NCBI GenBank assembly: GCA_025529335.1
Contig: JAMYHX010000089.1
Location: 47,936-111,935 of the forward strand
Source of the DNA: Rhizopus sp. PT2906
Lineage: Eukaryota; Mucoromycota; Mucoromycetes; Mucorales; Rhizopodaceae
Length of the DNA stretch: 64,000 nt
Reading direction: 5' to 3'
The stretch's first letter is position 1. Every line of letters starts with the position of its first letter. Position numbers and translations under genes: made by a program. The notes beneath the pieces are model-generated. The model was not told the origin of the DNA, made no database searches, and saw nothing but the letters and a program-made list of their open reading frames with translations. Positions 34,501 to 44,274 of the stretch are shown here, piece by piece.

Positions 34501-34951
34501 AGATATCATTAGTCTTTCTAAAGCGTTATTTCTTTTTTTTTTTTTTTACTTTTGTTCATTAAGAGCAATAGTCAAGAGTTGAGCACGCAAGTTGACCTTG
34601 ACTGACTCTTGAATTTGAGACCACCATTTGTTAGTTCTCTTACGAAGCTCAACAGCAGCCAGCTGACGCACTTGAAAGTGTGGTGAACGAGCGACGATCT
34701 CGACAAGGGCGGGTACACAGTCAGCTGTAACATAGTACTGAGTGTTGAGTACTGAAGTAGCCTATTTTGTGTGGCACGCGCGCATATATTAGTTTTTTAT
34801 ACAACTTTCATAAATATCACATACGTTTCTGATCGTTTCTGAGTCTTGTGCTTGAGCTAACTTGGTCAAAAGGTCGTCAAGACCAGCAAGAAATTGCTAT
34901 CTAACCTGTGAGTATCGAGTCTTGCTATTGTTCTTCTTATTTTACCTCCAT
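31515..34951 (-). CDS. KAP123: Karyopherin beta, Kap123/importin-4
   Basis: HEAT-repeat nuclear import receptor; yeast Kap123 carries ribosomal proteins and histones H3/H4. The start codon at 34951 is in a two-codon exon (Met-Glu) followed by an intron, then QFLAGLDDLLTKLAQAQDSE and LNTQYYVTADCVPALVEIVA. LKRTNKWW-like KRTNKWWSQIQESVK gives the importin-beta N-terminal region. The long exon 32035-34509 shows HEAT pairs such as DPEIIVRRAACMALGCLADE, NNAEVTKHACNALDAILDGL and LLRSVATDAAGSIAEAVGAD, then an acidic loop (EEEIDLTTGGVDDELEDEFE). The C-terminus ends NIASSELARFL. About 1080 residues in total, the family's length. Confidence 0.95.
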
Positions 34952-35032
34952 TTTGAGTTTATATGAAAAAAGAGAGAGAAAAGAAAAAAAAATTTTTTGT
35001 GTTCTACATAAAAAAATCCTTTGAAACTGTCA

Positions 35033-35152
35033 CGTACACACAGACAGCGCGTATTCATACACGCATATACGCATACACACATACATACAAGCACACACAC
35101 AGACGTGAACACTTATAAAAAAGGAAACCTCACAGATACACACACATATATA
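35033..35152. repeat. CA/TA-rich low-complexity tract
   Basis: About 120 bp of imperfect CACA, ACAT and TATA repeats in the gap between the 5' end of KAP123 and the 3' end of the eL32 gene. It is not coding. It probably arose by microsatellite expansion and decay. Confidence 0.7.
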
Positions 35153-35232
35153 TAAAAAGACAACGTTATAAAAGATGCACAATTATTTTTATATCACAAA
35201 ACAATTGTAAAATTTCCCCCAATTCAATTCTT

Positions 35233-35679
35233 TTACTCCTGAGATCTGAGACGAGCACCAGCATTGATAACCTTGACGTTCAATTGAGCGGCACGTTCAA
35301 GGATAGCGACACGCTTCTTGGAAGAGACATTGTGAGCAATTTCGGCAGCATAAGTACGGTTGTGCATCAATAATAAGTTGAGTTCACGGACGTTGGAAAC
35401 AGTGAACTTGCGGAAACCGTTAGGCAAGAGGTGACGAGTCTTCTTGGCAGAACCGTAACCGATCTTGGGCATAGGGGCGGTACCCTTGAAACGTCTACGC
35501 ATGGCATTATCAATACCCTTGGGCTTTCTCCAAGATTCCTATATACAACAGCTAAGTAAATAATTCTAAATTAAAAAATGTCAACTTACACCAACACGCA
35601 TGAAGCGGTTAGATTGGTGGCGCTTGAAGTGAGCAGTACGCTTCTTGACGATGTTGTGCTTAACGGCAGGAGTGACCAT
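35233..35679 (-). CDS. RPL32: Cytosolic large-subunit ribosomal protein eL32
   Basis: Component of the 60S subunit, 131 residues. Exon 1 (35590-35679) gives MVTPAVKHNIVKKRTAHFKR and RFMRVG; a 51-bp intron (35539-35589, GTAAGT...ATAG) leads to ESWRKPKGIDNAMRRRFKG, IGYGSAKKTRHLLPNGFRKF and the C-terminal VINAGARLRSQE. Exon lengths are 90 and 306 nt, in frame. The motif W-R-K-P-K-G-I-D-N and the GYGS-K-TRH segment are characteristic. Codon choice is visibly biased to C-ending codons compared with neighbours, as expected for high expression. A pyrimidine-rich stretch lies on its upstream side at about 35720-35780. Confidence 0.97.
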
Positions 35680-36353
35680 TGTTATACTATAATGGGGATC
35701 ATTTTAGTTTTTCTCAATCTAATTCCTTTCCCATCCCCCTTTCTCTCTCTATCTCTTTTTTCTCTGTTGTTGCTTTTTTCAGATCATTTTGATGTGTATC
35801 CAAATAGATGTCCCACTAAAATCTAGGATGGAAGGGGGATGTGATGTGAACTTACCCTTAGAACTAATGGATGGATGCAAAGAGGAAGTTAATCCATTAT
35901 TTTTCATCTCACTACTTTACCCACCCACTGCCCATTCACCGCACAGAGAGATACTGCTGAGTTTAAAATAAAAACTGTCAACGGGCAAAAAAAAAGCAGG
36001 CTGTAATAAAAAGGGAAGCCTTAATTTTCAGGAGACAAAAAAAGGCATACTTGCAGATAGAGAAAAAAGATGAATAAAGAAAAAGATAGAAGGGGAGATA
36101 AGGGATGCGTAAACTTGTTTCTTTATTATGGAACTTTGTATGAAAAAGGGATATTGTGATTTGAACCTGATATTAAACCATATTTTACTGGTGTAAGCAT
36201 CTCTTTATTTTAGTCATAGGCGGGAGCCAATATTGTTTTTAATGATTTCAAAAAGGGGGGTGACACGCTAAAGGGGGACAAGGGGCGGATATAAAGTTAC
36301 ACTCCTCTTGTTCCCTTCTTCTTTCTTTTATTAAATTTTTTTTTTGTTCTAAA
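35680..36353. promoter_or_regulatory. Divergent 5' region of eL32 and an uncharacterised gene
   Basis: 674 bp between two start codons. It contains a long pyrimidine-rich block near 35720-35780, G-rich strings near 36250-36290 (aaaaggggggtg, aagggggaca aggggcgg) on the plus strand and A-rich runs. The G-rich block close to the downstream gene could be a factor site; this is not established. Confidence 0.35.
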
Positions 36354-37019
36354 ATGAGTCAAAACACAACTCCTACAACAAATGCAACAGCAAAGACTTT
36401 ATCTTCATCAAAGACATTTCCAAGAAGGATTCGGTCTGCTTCCGCACGTCTATTTTCATCTACAAAGTCAAATCCAGCATTACATAAGCGTTATTCGTGT
36501 TATTTTAATTCTGAATCAAATCAACAACATCTATCCATATTGAACCCATCAACATGGTTTCCCAAGACACGCTGTCGGTCATCATCATCATCATCATCAT
36601 TTTCACTTGTATATTCACCATCATCTGAGCATTATTCACCTAAACATCAACATTATTCAGAACCACATGCATCTAACTTGGAAAGTTTATCCTCGGAGCT
36701 TGAAGAACTTTACAATAATGCTAAAATCGAGGTACGCGCGTAAACGTATACAGGGCTCTTTTTTTTTTACTAAACTTTGTTTGCTTATATATAGATCGAT
36801 TTTGCTACAGAGTCTTTTGGATCTATCTATTACGAAGGTGACTACTCTACTGCACACTCTAGTTTTGAATCCTGTCTATCAAAATATCAATCAGCCATGC
36901 AAACTTTTGGTGACACTGCCAATTCAATAAAGTTCAGGTTCCGCTGGGAAACAGACATTCATCAACTCCGCCTTCGTCTGAACGCATTACCAGAAGTAAC
37001 TCATTCCATCTACGATTAA
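36354..37019 (+). CDS. Uncharacterised Ser-rich protein with conserved-looking C-terminus
   Basis: Two-exon gene, family not recognised. Exon 1 starts MSQNTTPTTNATAKTLSSSK and is rich in Ser, Thr, Arg and His, with a run of eight Ser in the middle; it looks disordered. It ends in LESLSSELEELYNNAKIE. The donor GTACGC (about 36732) joins an ATATAG acceptor (about 36795) to IDFATESFGSIYYEGDYSTA, SSFESCLSKYQSAMQTFGDT and FRWETDIHQLRLRLNALPEV, a helical segment that looks folded. Stop TAA at 37017-37019. A helical dimerisation or scaffold module is inference only. Confidence 0.65.
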
Positions 37020-37493
37020 ATAGACAAAAAAGAATCAAGCATCATGTTTATACATAAAGAAAGCATCAAAATAGTTAAAAAAACCATATACTTTAATAAC
37101 TAGTATTTAATCATTCAATAAACTGTACTGTTTTTATTTCACGGACTTATTCCGATAATAATATGCAGCGATACAAGATGTGTAACAGTTTAATTAACCA
37201 TCATTTTACGGGATTAACAATGATCGTATCTATCACGGGTGTATTTGTAAACAAAACATTACCATATTTCCATGTCAAGTTGAGTGTCGCTTTTTCAATT
37301 TTCACTTCTCTCTCTCTCTCTCTCTCTATTTACGCTTTTGACACCAATAAAAATTTCACTAAGCGATTACTTGATTATTACAAGCACTTTTAAAGAAACA
37401 GTCGAAGCATACTCTCTCATCCTAACTGTGTAAAAGGACACGCGTAAGCATATCAGTACACGTAAAGTCCCAATCTTTTGTTTTGTACACTTT

Positions 37494-37526
<33 letters not shown>

Positions 37527-37859
37527 TATATATATATCATCCTTGGAAAGACGCCCTTTTCTCTGTTTACTTTCTTTATGTTTGTTGCTGCATACCAAGC
37601 AAAGAAATTCAATTAAAACACTAAAGATGGTGGTCTATCACTGGTTGCCAAAAATAGTAATATTGGTCCTGCCACCCTTTTTTATGGTGGTCCCAGGGAA
37701 CTAGGGAAAAAAAGGGCGCTTTACTATGTTTAAAGAGAAGCATTATAATCAGATCTTGCAAGGTATCCTTTTGATCAAATCAAAGGTCAAACACGATACA
37801 GAGTGCAGTAAAATTCATTTTATTCTCTATTTACATCATTTGATTCTTAAAATACATGC
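37020..37859. repeat. Intergenic region with CT, CA and TA microsatellites
   Basis: Contains (CT)n at about 37307-37327, an (AC)13-14 tract at 37494-37520 and a directly adjoining TATA-rich run to about 37538. Open frames across it (37163-37393, 37367-37704) are simple-sequence artefacts or unrecognised. No gene is supported. Confidence 0.7.
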
Positions 37860-38308
37860 TTATGTTTTGTCTGGTCTCTCAATCACAGTTTCCAACTTGT
37901 CTCCCAACTTGATAAACGTATGACGCAACACACGAGTGTCAACTGCAAGTTTTTTTCCAAGTTCTTGAATTATTAAAGGATTGGCATCAAAGTGCATTGT
38001 CCAATATCTAACAATAAACAAGGTCAGATCTACTTTTTGTAATGTAGGCACTATTTTTTACCTTCCGTCTGTAAAATACTCTTGATGTCTCTTGATTCTA
38101 TGAGGAATCTTCATATCTCCCCAGTTTTCGAATCCTCGGACAACACCACCTCGGGTAATGACTTGCTTGGCTGATGTCTTTAAGAGATCTTTTAAATTGC
38201 TCTACATAAATATAATACAACATGAATACGTCATTCCATATAAAGTTTCTTGCAACCTACTTCAACAATATTGTGTCTAGCTATGCAAACAAGTTCATAA
38301 AATGGCAT
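37860..38308 (-). CDS. MRP17: Mitochondrial small-subunit ribosomal protein bS6m
   Basis: S6-fold protein of the mitochondrial small subunit. Exon 1 gives MPFYELVCIARHNIVE, the S6 start with P-x-Y-E-L. A phase-0 intron (GTAGGT...TGTAG) leads to SNLKDLLKTSAKQVITRGGV and VRGFENWGDMKIPHRIKRHQ, the typical G-G-V-V-R-x-x-x-N-W-G motif, then YFTDGR. A second intron (GTAAAA...TTAG) leads to YWTMHFDANPLIIQELGKKL, ending VIERPDKT and TAA at 37860-37862. The short C-terminal extension past the S6 fold is normal in fungi. Confidence 0.92.
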
Positions 38309-38553
38309 GTTGAGTGATTCTTGAAAAAGATTTTATATTTATCACAGGCCCCCAATTTCAGTAAGGGGATCCTCTTTTGTCAAGTCACATTTTTGTCGGA
38401 ATTTTTATTTATTTGTTGGTCAGCAATGGAATCAAGCAGCCCTCACTGATATTCATGCCTACAACCTCACTGACGTTGTGTTAAATAAAAAGGCAAGCAA
38501 GGGGGGGGCATATTTCACGTCTCTCTCTTTCTCTTTTATACTTTTTAAAAAAG

Positions 38554-39306
38554 ATGGTCTTTATCCTGTTGTTCATGATAACACTTGTTCACTCCATTCT
38601 CTGCTTTCCTTTTGTCACGAGCCGCAATACCAAGAACTGTTCTATCAGTAATGAGTTTATGCACATCGATCAAGATTTAGATTTGGAGCAAGGTCGTAAT
38701 CCAGATTTAACCAAACGGTCGGATTTTGGTAAGTTTATTTCTTGTTATCTTTCAATATACTCATCTTTTCTCTCTCTCTCTCTTTTAAAAGGCTACATCT
38801 ATACCCTCAATTCATCTACAATCAGCTTAAGTGCAGACATTGACCTAGGATCCAAACTGGTTACCCAAGAAATCCTATCAAGCTCTGCTGTTGCTATTTT
38901 ATCACACATCTCATACAGTGAAACAAATTCTACTTTACTACTACAAGGGTGGATCAGCCCCATGAACAGATTTAGAATTCAACAGCTGGACAATATCGTG
39001 CATCTCGAACTACGCACTTACTCCTATGATGAAAAGAACCATCAATGGTTCAGCAAGTTCTTTAGCGATACCAGGATCACAGGTCGAATCCAACGCACCA
39101 ATACCGATCAAACTCAGCAAGACAGTTCCCAGCAGCTTGTGTTGGAACTCACGCCTTATGATGCACCCAATGAGCATCTTCAGATCGTATCATCCGCTTC
39201 TGGAGATGGCCAGTGGATCGACTGGAACTCGTCCTGTAATTTTAGCCCTCAAAAACGGTCCGATCAGAGCATACAGGAAATCATAGATTCTGCCATCCTG
39301 CTTTAA
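38554..39306 (+). CDS. Predicted secreted protein of unknown function
   Basis: The N-terminus MVFILLFMITLVHSILCFPF is a clear signal peptide. The mature part has Cys near residue 29 and one near the C-terminus and many Ser/Thr; segments include SLSADIDLGSKLVTQEILSS, LLLQGWISPMNRFRIQQLD and IVSSASGDGQWIDWNSSCNF. The frame is continuous for 250 codons but includes a likely 63-bp intron (38729-38791, GTAAGT...AAAAG with a pyrimidine tract) that is a multiple of three and free of stops; spliced, the product is 229 residues. The gene is preceded by a pyrimidine-rich leader. No family recognised; beta-rich composition suggests a cell-wall or secreted globular protein (inference). Confidence 0.65.
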   Translation: MVFILLFMITLVHSILCFPFVTSRNTKNCSISNEFMHIDQDLDLEQGRNPDLTKRSDFGKFISCYLSIYSSFLSLSLLKGYIYTLNSSTISLSADIDLGSKLVTQEILSSSAVAILSHISYSETNSTLLLQGWISPMNRFRIQQLDNIVHLELRTYSYDEKNHQWFSKFFSDTRITGRIQRTNTDQTQQDSSQQLVLELTPYDAPNEHLQIVSSASGDGQWIDWNSSCNFSPQKRSDQSIQEIIDSAILL

Positions 39307-39445
39307 ATATCCCCCCCTCTCTTTCATTGAATAAAAACAGTCACATTTTTTTTATAACCAAAGCCTCCAAAAAAATAAAAAAGTAAAAAAAAAAAAATAT
39401 GGCAGATAAAACTTTACCTTTTTTATATAATCTATATTTCACAAC

Positions 39446-40226
39446 ATGGGCAAAGGCGGATTTGGTGAACGTGGTGGACGAGGTGGAAGAGGCGGATTCC
39501 GTGGAGGTTAGAGATTGTTTGTGTTGCATTCATCAAGAGACTGACATTTTATTAGGCCGTGGAGGTGGTCGTGGAGGTTACGGAGGTTACGGAGGTGCCA
39601 GTCAAGGACCACCTGCTGAAGTTGTTCGTAAGTTTATTTTTTGCAAGAGAAAAATAAAGAGCTAATCATACCTGTAGCTATGGGAACCTTTATGCATGCT
39701 TGCGAAGGCGAAATGGTCTGTAAGAGTATCAACCCCAAGGTTCCTTACTTCAATGCTCCCATCTATCTCGAAAACAAATCTCAGATCGGCAAAGTAGATG
39801 AAATTCTCGGTCCTATCAATGAAGTTTATTTCACTGTTAAAATGCAAGAAGGCATGATTGCCAAGTCTTTCAAGCCCAACGACAAAGTGTATATCGGTAC
39901 TGATAAACTCTTGCCTCTTGAGCGTTTCTTACCCAAGCCCAAGGTTGCTGGAAAAGGTAAACTATAATTTTTTATATGTGTGCTTTTTGTAACTCTTTTT
40001 TTTTATAGTTTCAAAACCCACCGGTAACCAAGGAAGAGTCGAAAAGAAGAGTTCTCGTGGAGGTGCTACTCGAGGCGGCGGTCGTGGTGGATTCGGCCGT
40101 GGTGGATTCAGCCGTGATGGCGGTCGTGGTGGTGGCCGTGGTGGATTCGGTCGTGGTGGATTCAACCAAGGTGGGCCCCGTGGTGGCGGTCGTGGTGGTA
40201 ACCGCGGTGGACGTGGACGATTTTAA
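39446..40226 (+). CDS. GAR1: H/ACA snoRNP protein Gar1
   Basis: Subunit of the box H/ACA pseudouridylation particle in the nucleolus. Start MGKGGFGERGGRGGRGGFRG, an N-terminal GAR domain interrupted by an intron with a GTTAGA donor. After a 50-bp intron (GTAAGT...CTGTAG) comes the Gar1 core: MGTFMHACEGEMVCKSINPK, VPYFNAPIYLENKSQIGKVD and EILGPINEVYFTVKMQEGM. Another intron follows KPKVAGK, and the last exon is a C-terminal RGG domain with many RGGF/GRGG units ending GGRGRF. Both GAR domains flanking the core match the usual eukaryotic design. Confidence 0.96.
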
Positions 40227-40391
40227 ATTGTAGTGCATTGAACAAATAAAAATGTGTAAATACAGAGAAAGAGAAAAGTCATGAGTATAAAATGCCTTGA
40301 ATAAAAAATATAACCCGGCCTAATGATGATCCGGTGCCTATAATAATATATCTAGTGTTTCATGTTTTTTCTTTTTCTTCATTTCAGGTAA

Positions 40392-41375
40392 ATGCCCTTG
40401 ATTCAAAACAGTACCTCCAACAGTAGATTTCAGACTGATACAGCTTCAAGAGTACGCAATGTAAGTGAATTAGAGTGTTCAAACTTTAGTGATGCTTATA
40501 TATATACAAAGTTTCGTACTCGCTTTCTATCAAGATATATTTACAGCGACCCAGAAGAACGTCACTATTATGCAAGACACAGTTTACACTCCAGAAGAAG
40601 TTTAATAGAAGACGAAGAAGACGAAGCTGAAACAGTGGTCACAGGACCACGATATCACGCCAGTAGTAGTAATAGCAGCAGTAGCAGTAGCACCATTAGT
40701 ACTGGCAGTAGCAGTAGTAGTAGTAACAGCAGTAGTACAAGTAACCATGGTATCAGTAGCAGCGATGAAGATGATACGACAGGAACCTTTCATCGCTCGC
40801 CTATTGACTTGTATCGACTAGCCATTAGAACCAACAACGAGATTTTGGAAGACCTAGCGGCCATCATCCGGATTCTTCGGCAAATGAACACAATTTATCG
40901 CATATTTAACAACAATAACTATCATAGCACATTGGGTTATTCAGCAGAAGGTGATGAAGAAGAAGCAAACAAACTGCTGGAGGCTGGTCTATCTGACTTA
41001 CAATCTGTCCTAAGCACGGAGCACAAGAGACAGTCCACATTGGCCTTGCTAGCTCTTCTCACGTGTCATCATCACAATGAACATGGTCATGGCTGCTCAG
41101 ATCAGTATCTTCGTCAATACCTCGATCCAGATGGAGAATATGACCCACGTCTAGCGATATTTGCTGCAGCCATCTACGACGATGAGCTCGAGCTGGAACC
41201 CAAATCATGCAGAGACATTATGATTGCAGCTGAAGAAATCTGTGGACCTGCCTGGTTGGATGAGTTTCATAAGGAAAAAGAAAGCGCGTTAAGAAAGATG
41301 CTAGAAAAACTTGCCTTTGTAGCCAAGATTAGGCTAAAAATACGCGACGAATCAAATACAAGGGTTGTCCGTTAG
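40392..41375 (+). CDS. Uncharacterised Ser/Asn-rich protein with a His/Cys cluster
   Basis: Open frame of 327 residues, family not recognised. The N-terminal third is polar, with ARHSLHSRRSLIEDEEDEAE followed by a long Ser/Asn/Thr run (about 40660-40755). The rest looks folded: SPIDLYRLAIRTNNEILEDL and AAIIRILRQMNTIYRIF form a helix pair. TLALLALLTCHHHNEHGHGC follows (four His plus two Cys within 12 residues), then LRQYLDPDGEYDPRLAIFAA and IMIAAEEICGPAWLDEFHKE. An intron-like GTAAGT occurs at 40461, but no acceptor keeps the frame, so the reading frame is left unspliced. Stop at 41373-41375. Confidence 0.6.
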   Translation: MPLIQNSTSNSRFQTDTASRVRNVSELECSNFSDAYIYTKFRTRFLSRYIYSDPEERHYYARHSLHSRRSLIEDEEDEAETVVTGPRYHASSSNSSSSSSTISTGSSSSSSNSSSTSNHGISSSDEDDTTGTFHRSPIDLYRLAIRTNNEILEDLAAIIRILRQMNTIYRIFNNNNYHSTLGYSAEGDEEEANKLLEAGLSDLQSVLSTEHKRQSTLALLALLTCHHHNEHGHGCSDQYLRQYLDPDGEYDPRLAIFAAAIYDDELELEPKSCRDIMIAAEEICGPAWLDEFHKEKESALRKMLEKLAFVAKIRLKIRDESNTRVVR

Positions 41376-41553
41376 AGATCACCCAAAAAAAAAAAAGGAG
41401 AACCCTGAGGCATTGATAAATTTTGATTGGTTGATTCTTTTTATGGAAATCCAAAAACTTATCTCTCTCGGATCGATTAGTTTAAATAAAGACTTTTGGG
41501 GTAAAAAAACATGTTTCTCTCTCTCTTTTTACTTTTTTTCTTTACTTTCTTCA

Positions 41554-42593
41554 ATGGCTCATTTTATTAAAAGAAGCTTGACAACATGCGTAGAAAAGCC
41601 AGCGACGATCAAGAAGAGTTTACCCATGTTTGATTTCTTTGCCGTATCCAAACCAAAGGCATCCTATACCTTGAGCAATGGTGCTACAGGATTTGCAAAA
41701 AGGAGACAGACAACACCATGCATTCAGATGCCTTATCATGTTCAAGTAGGTGAAGATGCTTACTTTAAACGATCAGATGCCATTGGTGTCGCTGATGGGA
41801 TCGGTGGATGGTCAAATACAGCTGGTATATTTCGAATAAAAAAAAATTTTACTCTTTACTTATATATTTATCAGGAGCAAACTCAGCACTGTATTCAAGC
41901 CAATTGATGCATTACGCCAACTTGGAAATGAATAGATTTGAAGATATAGAAGATCCTTATTTTTTTCAATACAACACTACTAATCCAGTCGATATCTTAC
42001 AACGCAGTTATGAACAAAGTCTGAAAGAGGCCAAACGATTAAATACACTAGGTTCCACAACTGCCTGTATTGCTGTCTTACGCCATGATGAATTAAGGGT
42101 AGCCAATATTGGCGACTGCGGCATTTCTGTCATTCGACATAATCAATACGTCTTTCGAAGTGAAGAGCAGCAACATGCATTTAACTTTCCTTATCAACTC
42201 GGTATTCTCTCAAAAGATCAACCAAAGGATGCACAGTCATTTACAGTCCAGGTCGAAAAGGGAGATATTATCATCATGGCAACCGATGGATTATACGATA
42301 ATCTATTTGATAAAGACATTCTAGACATTGTTCGAAAGCATGTTCAAGCACACACTATACCAGCTACGAAAGATCGACCTGCTCGCGTATGTAACCTTCA
42401 GGCTCAAATGTTGTCTGATGTCTTGGCTAACAAGGCAAAAGAAGTCAGTGAAACCAGATATCGAATCGAAACTCCATTTCAACGACGGGCGATGAAAGAA
42501 GGATTCTTGATGGAAGGTGGAAAACAAGATGATATTAGTGTCATCGTAGCCATTGTTAAAGACTGTGAGGATTCTCCTGATCGTCGTTTATAA
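41554..42593 (+). CDS. PTC7: Mitochondrial PP2C-type phosphatase Ptc7
   Basis: Metal-dependent Ser/Thr phosphatase of the mitochondrial Ptc7/PPTC7 type, which in yeast activates coenzyme Q synthesis. The start at 41554 gives MAHFIKRSLTTCVEKPATIK, a basic presequence. Catalytic motifs are visible: DAIGVADGIGGW (metal-binding D-G), NIGDCGISVIRHN, IIIMATDGLYDNLFD and GGKQDDISVIVAIV, which holds the final metal-ligand Asp. A 50-bp intron (41825-41874) splits the GW...GANSALYS region, with phases 1 and 2; the exons sum to 990 nt (329 residues). A CT-rich leader precedes the ATG. Confidence 0.93.
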
Positions 42594-43057
42594 TAGCATC
42601 TAGAAATTTGCATTGTTTTTTTATTTATATTTTGGGCATTTTTATTTATATCATCCTCTCTTTTTTAATAAATATTTGGCTTGTGTAAGTTATTGTAAGC
42701 TTACATAAGCGATAGTCATTTCTTCTTATATTAAATATGCATATTAATGACAGGAAAGACATGTGGCTGCATATTCAATGAAACTTGTTACATTCCTTTA
42801 TATTAAAATAGTAACGGCTTATTCTATAGTTTCAGTTTGATCTGTTGTTTCTGTCTCTGTTTCTATAAAAGATACACGTGGGATATTATAGACATTAGAC
42901 CGTGTGACCTCAGAGACGCAATATAGCTCTTGTCTTTTTAAATGGTTGAATAATTTTAAAAAGAGTGGAATAATAACCATTCATGTTTTAATACGCGTGT
43001 TTATTATATGAATAAGAGTGTAGGATATATTTTAAAGGGAAATCTATAAAGAACGAA
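42594..43057. other. Intergenic region between convergent genes
   Basis: 464 bp of AT-rich 3' flanks. There are several aataaa-like strings (about 42668-42675) suitable for 3' end formation of PTC7. No gene seen. Confidence 0.4.
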
Positions 43058-43855
43058 TTATGTAATAGTGAAGCACACTTGAAAGAAATAAGACTTTGAA
43101 TAGACTCTATCAGGACAAAAACCAAAATCATCCTCAAGGAGTTTACAAAGACGAGAATGTTCATGCTGATATGGCGGAAAGAGCCAGTTGAGTTGCAGAC
43201 GACGTAAATGAGGAAGATGCTGTACTAATCGATAGATAGTTTCGGGAGAGACGTCAGTATCCAAATATTCCAGATTCAAAGAGATAAGCTTGTTAAGGGC
43301 CATAATGGGCACCATATCACGTTCTGACAAGAGCACGATATCATCATCACAAAGTGAAATCACAGTGGGCGTATGAATAGTTAGATGCGGTACATATCCA
43401 AAGCATGGTAGCAGCTGGAGTAATGTCTTCTCTGATCGGTAGTTGCTCAGGCACAGTTCTCCTCGGTACTCAATTATTCCATATGGCTGAACAAATATGT
43501 ATGCGTTGAGGTCAATCTCAAGACAGGCAATGTAAGGGCACAAAGTGACCAAGTGCTTACCAAATCGGATGAGATCAATTTCTTGTTTTTCACTCTCTAT
43601 GCTACACTTCAGGGGATTACCCATCTCAAACGACATAGGTAAACTCTTTGGCTGTTCTGAAAGAGATACTTCTCGCACATAATCTCCATACATAATCTTG
43701 GATAACTGCTGTTGGTCGTGTAAGCTTATGTGATGCCAAAGTTGTGGAAGAAGAGCAAGATAGCAAGAGCGACATGTACTTGCAAAATTCTTCTTGTTCT
43801 TAAGATAGCTGCCAATATTAGTTATGATTTCTGGCGGGAGTTGGTCAAGTCTCAT
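43058..43855 (-). CDS. F-box protein
   Basis: Single-exon protein of 265 residues, likely a substrate adaptor of an SCF ubiquitin ligase. The N-terminal F-box reads MRLDQLPPEIITNIGSYLKN and ASTCRSCYLALLPQLWHHIS, with the expected L-P-E-I start and C-R-x-x-Y core. The rest contains Leu-spaced segments (LVTLCPYIACLEIDLN, LISLNLEYLDTDVSPE, LVQHLPHLRRLQLNWLF) resembling irregular leucine-rich repeats, as in the large expanded F-box families of Mucorales. The target is unknown. Confidence 0.85.
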   Translation of the reverse strand: MRLDQLPPEIITNIGSYLKNKKNFASTCRSCYLALLPQLWHHISLHDQQQLSKIMYGDYVREVSLSEQPKSLPMSFEMGNPLKCSIESEKQEIDLIRFGKHLVTLCPYIACLEIDLNAYIFVQPYGIIEYRGELCLSNYRSEKTLLQLLPCFGYVPHLTIHTPTVISLCDDDIVLLSERDMVPIMALNKLISLNLEYLDTDVSPETIYRLVQHLPHLRRLQLNWLFPPYQHEHSRLCKLLEDDFGFCPDRVYSKSYFFQVCFTIT

Positions 43856-44070
43856 GGTTCAGTAAATAAGAAGAAAGAAGAAACCAAAAGAGAATAATGC
43901 AAAAATACATGATGGGTAAAGTTTAGGCCAATAAAGACAGCGTGGTGTGACATCTGTATCCAATAAAACTAAAAGGGTCCTTTAGCGGTAGAGTCATGAA
44001 TGTGAGCCGATAATGACCATCAGAGTATGCGCTGACAAGTCAATGTGAGGATATATATATATATAATGTC

Positions 44071-44274
44071 TCATAGTCTTGTTCCAAACTTGCTTTTATA
44101 AATCCTTGTTTTTTGTTTTTTTTCTTTTTCTTTAGTATATCCTTCGGCTCGTCCCGCAATTCTTCTTTGTTGTAGGGGATCTTTTATACCTGTTTGAACT
44201 CCGAACTTCTTCGCTTTGGTCTCCTTGACTATAGCTAAAACTCTATGTCCTTTTGGAGTTACAAAAGATTTCAA
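44071..44274 (-). CDS. Small basic protein of unknown function
   Basis: Reading frame of 67 residues from ATG, open further upstream to about 44328 (VIKKNNFTKREILSYPHIL precedes the Met). The sequence KSFVTPKGHRVLAIVKETKA, then KKFGVQTGIKDPLQQRRIAG and RAEGYTKEKEKKQKTRIYKS, is non-repetitive and rich in Lys/Arg and looks like a conserved small protein. The in-frame extension before the Met suggests either a 5' exon joined near 44325 or a start at this Met. I do not recognise a family; RNA or ribosome association is a guess from the charge. Confidence 0.45.
   Translation of the reverse strand: MKSFVTPKGHRVLAIVKETKAKKFGVQTGIKDPLQQRRIAGRAEGYTKEKEKKQKTRIYKSKFGTRL

Noticed and set aside
37367..37704. 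Frames across the AC/TA microsatellite encoding Thr-His or Val-Cys repeats
   Set aside because: Dinucleotide repeats are open in all frames; no conserved sequence on either side.
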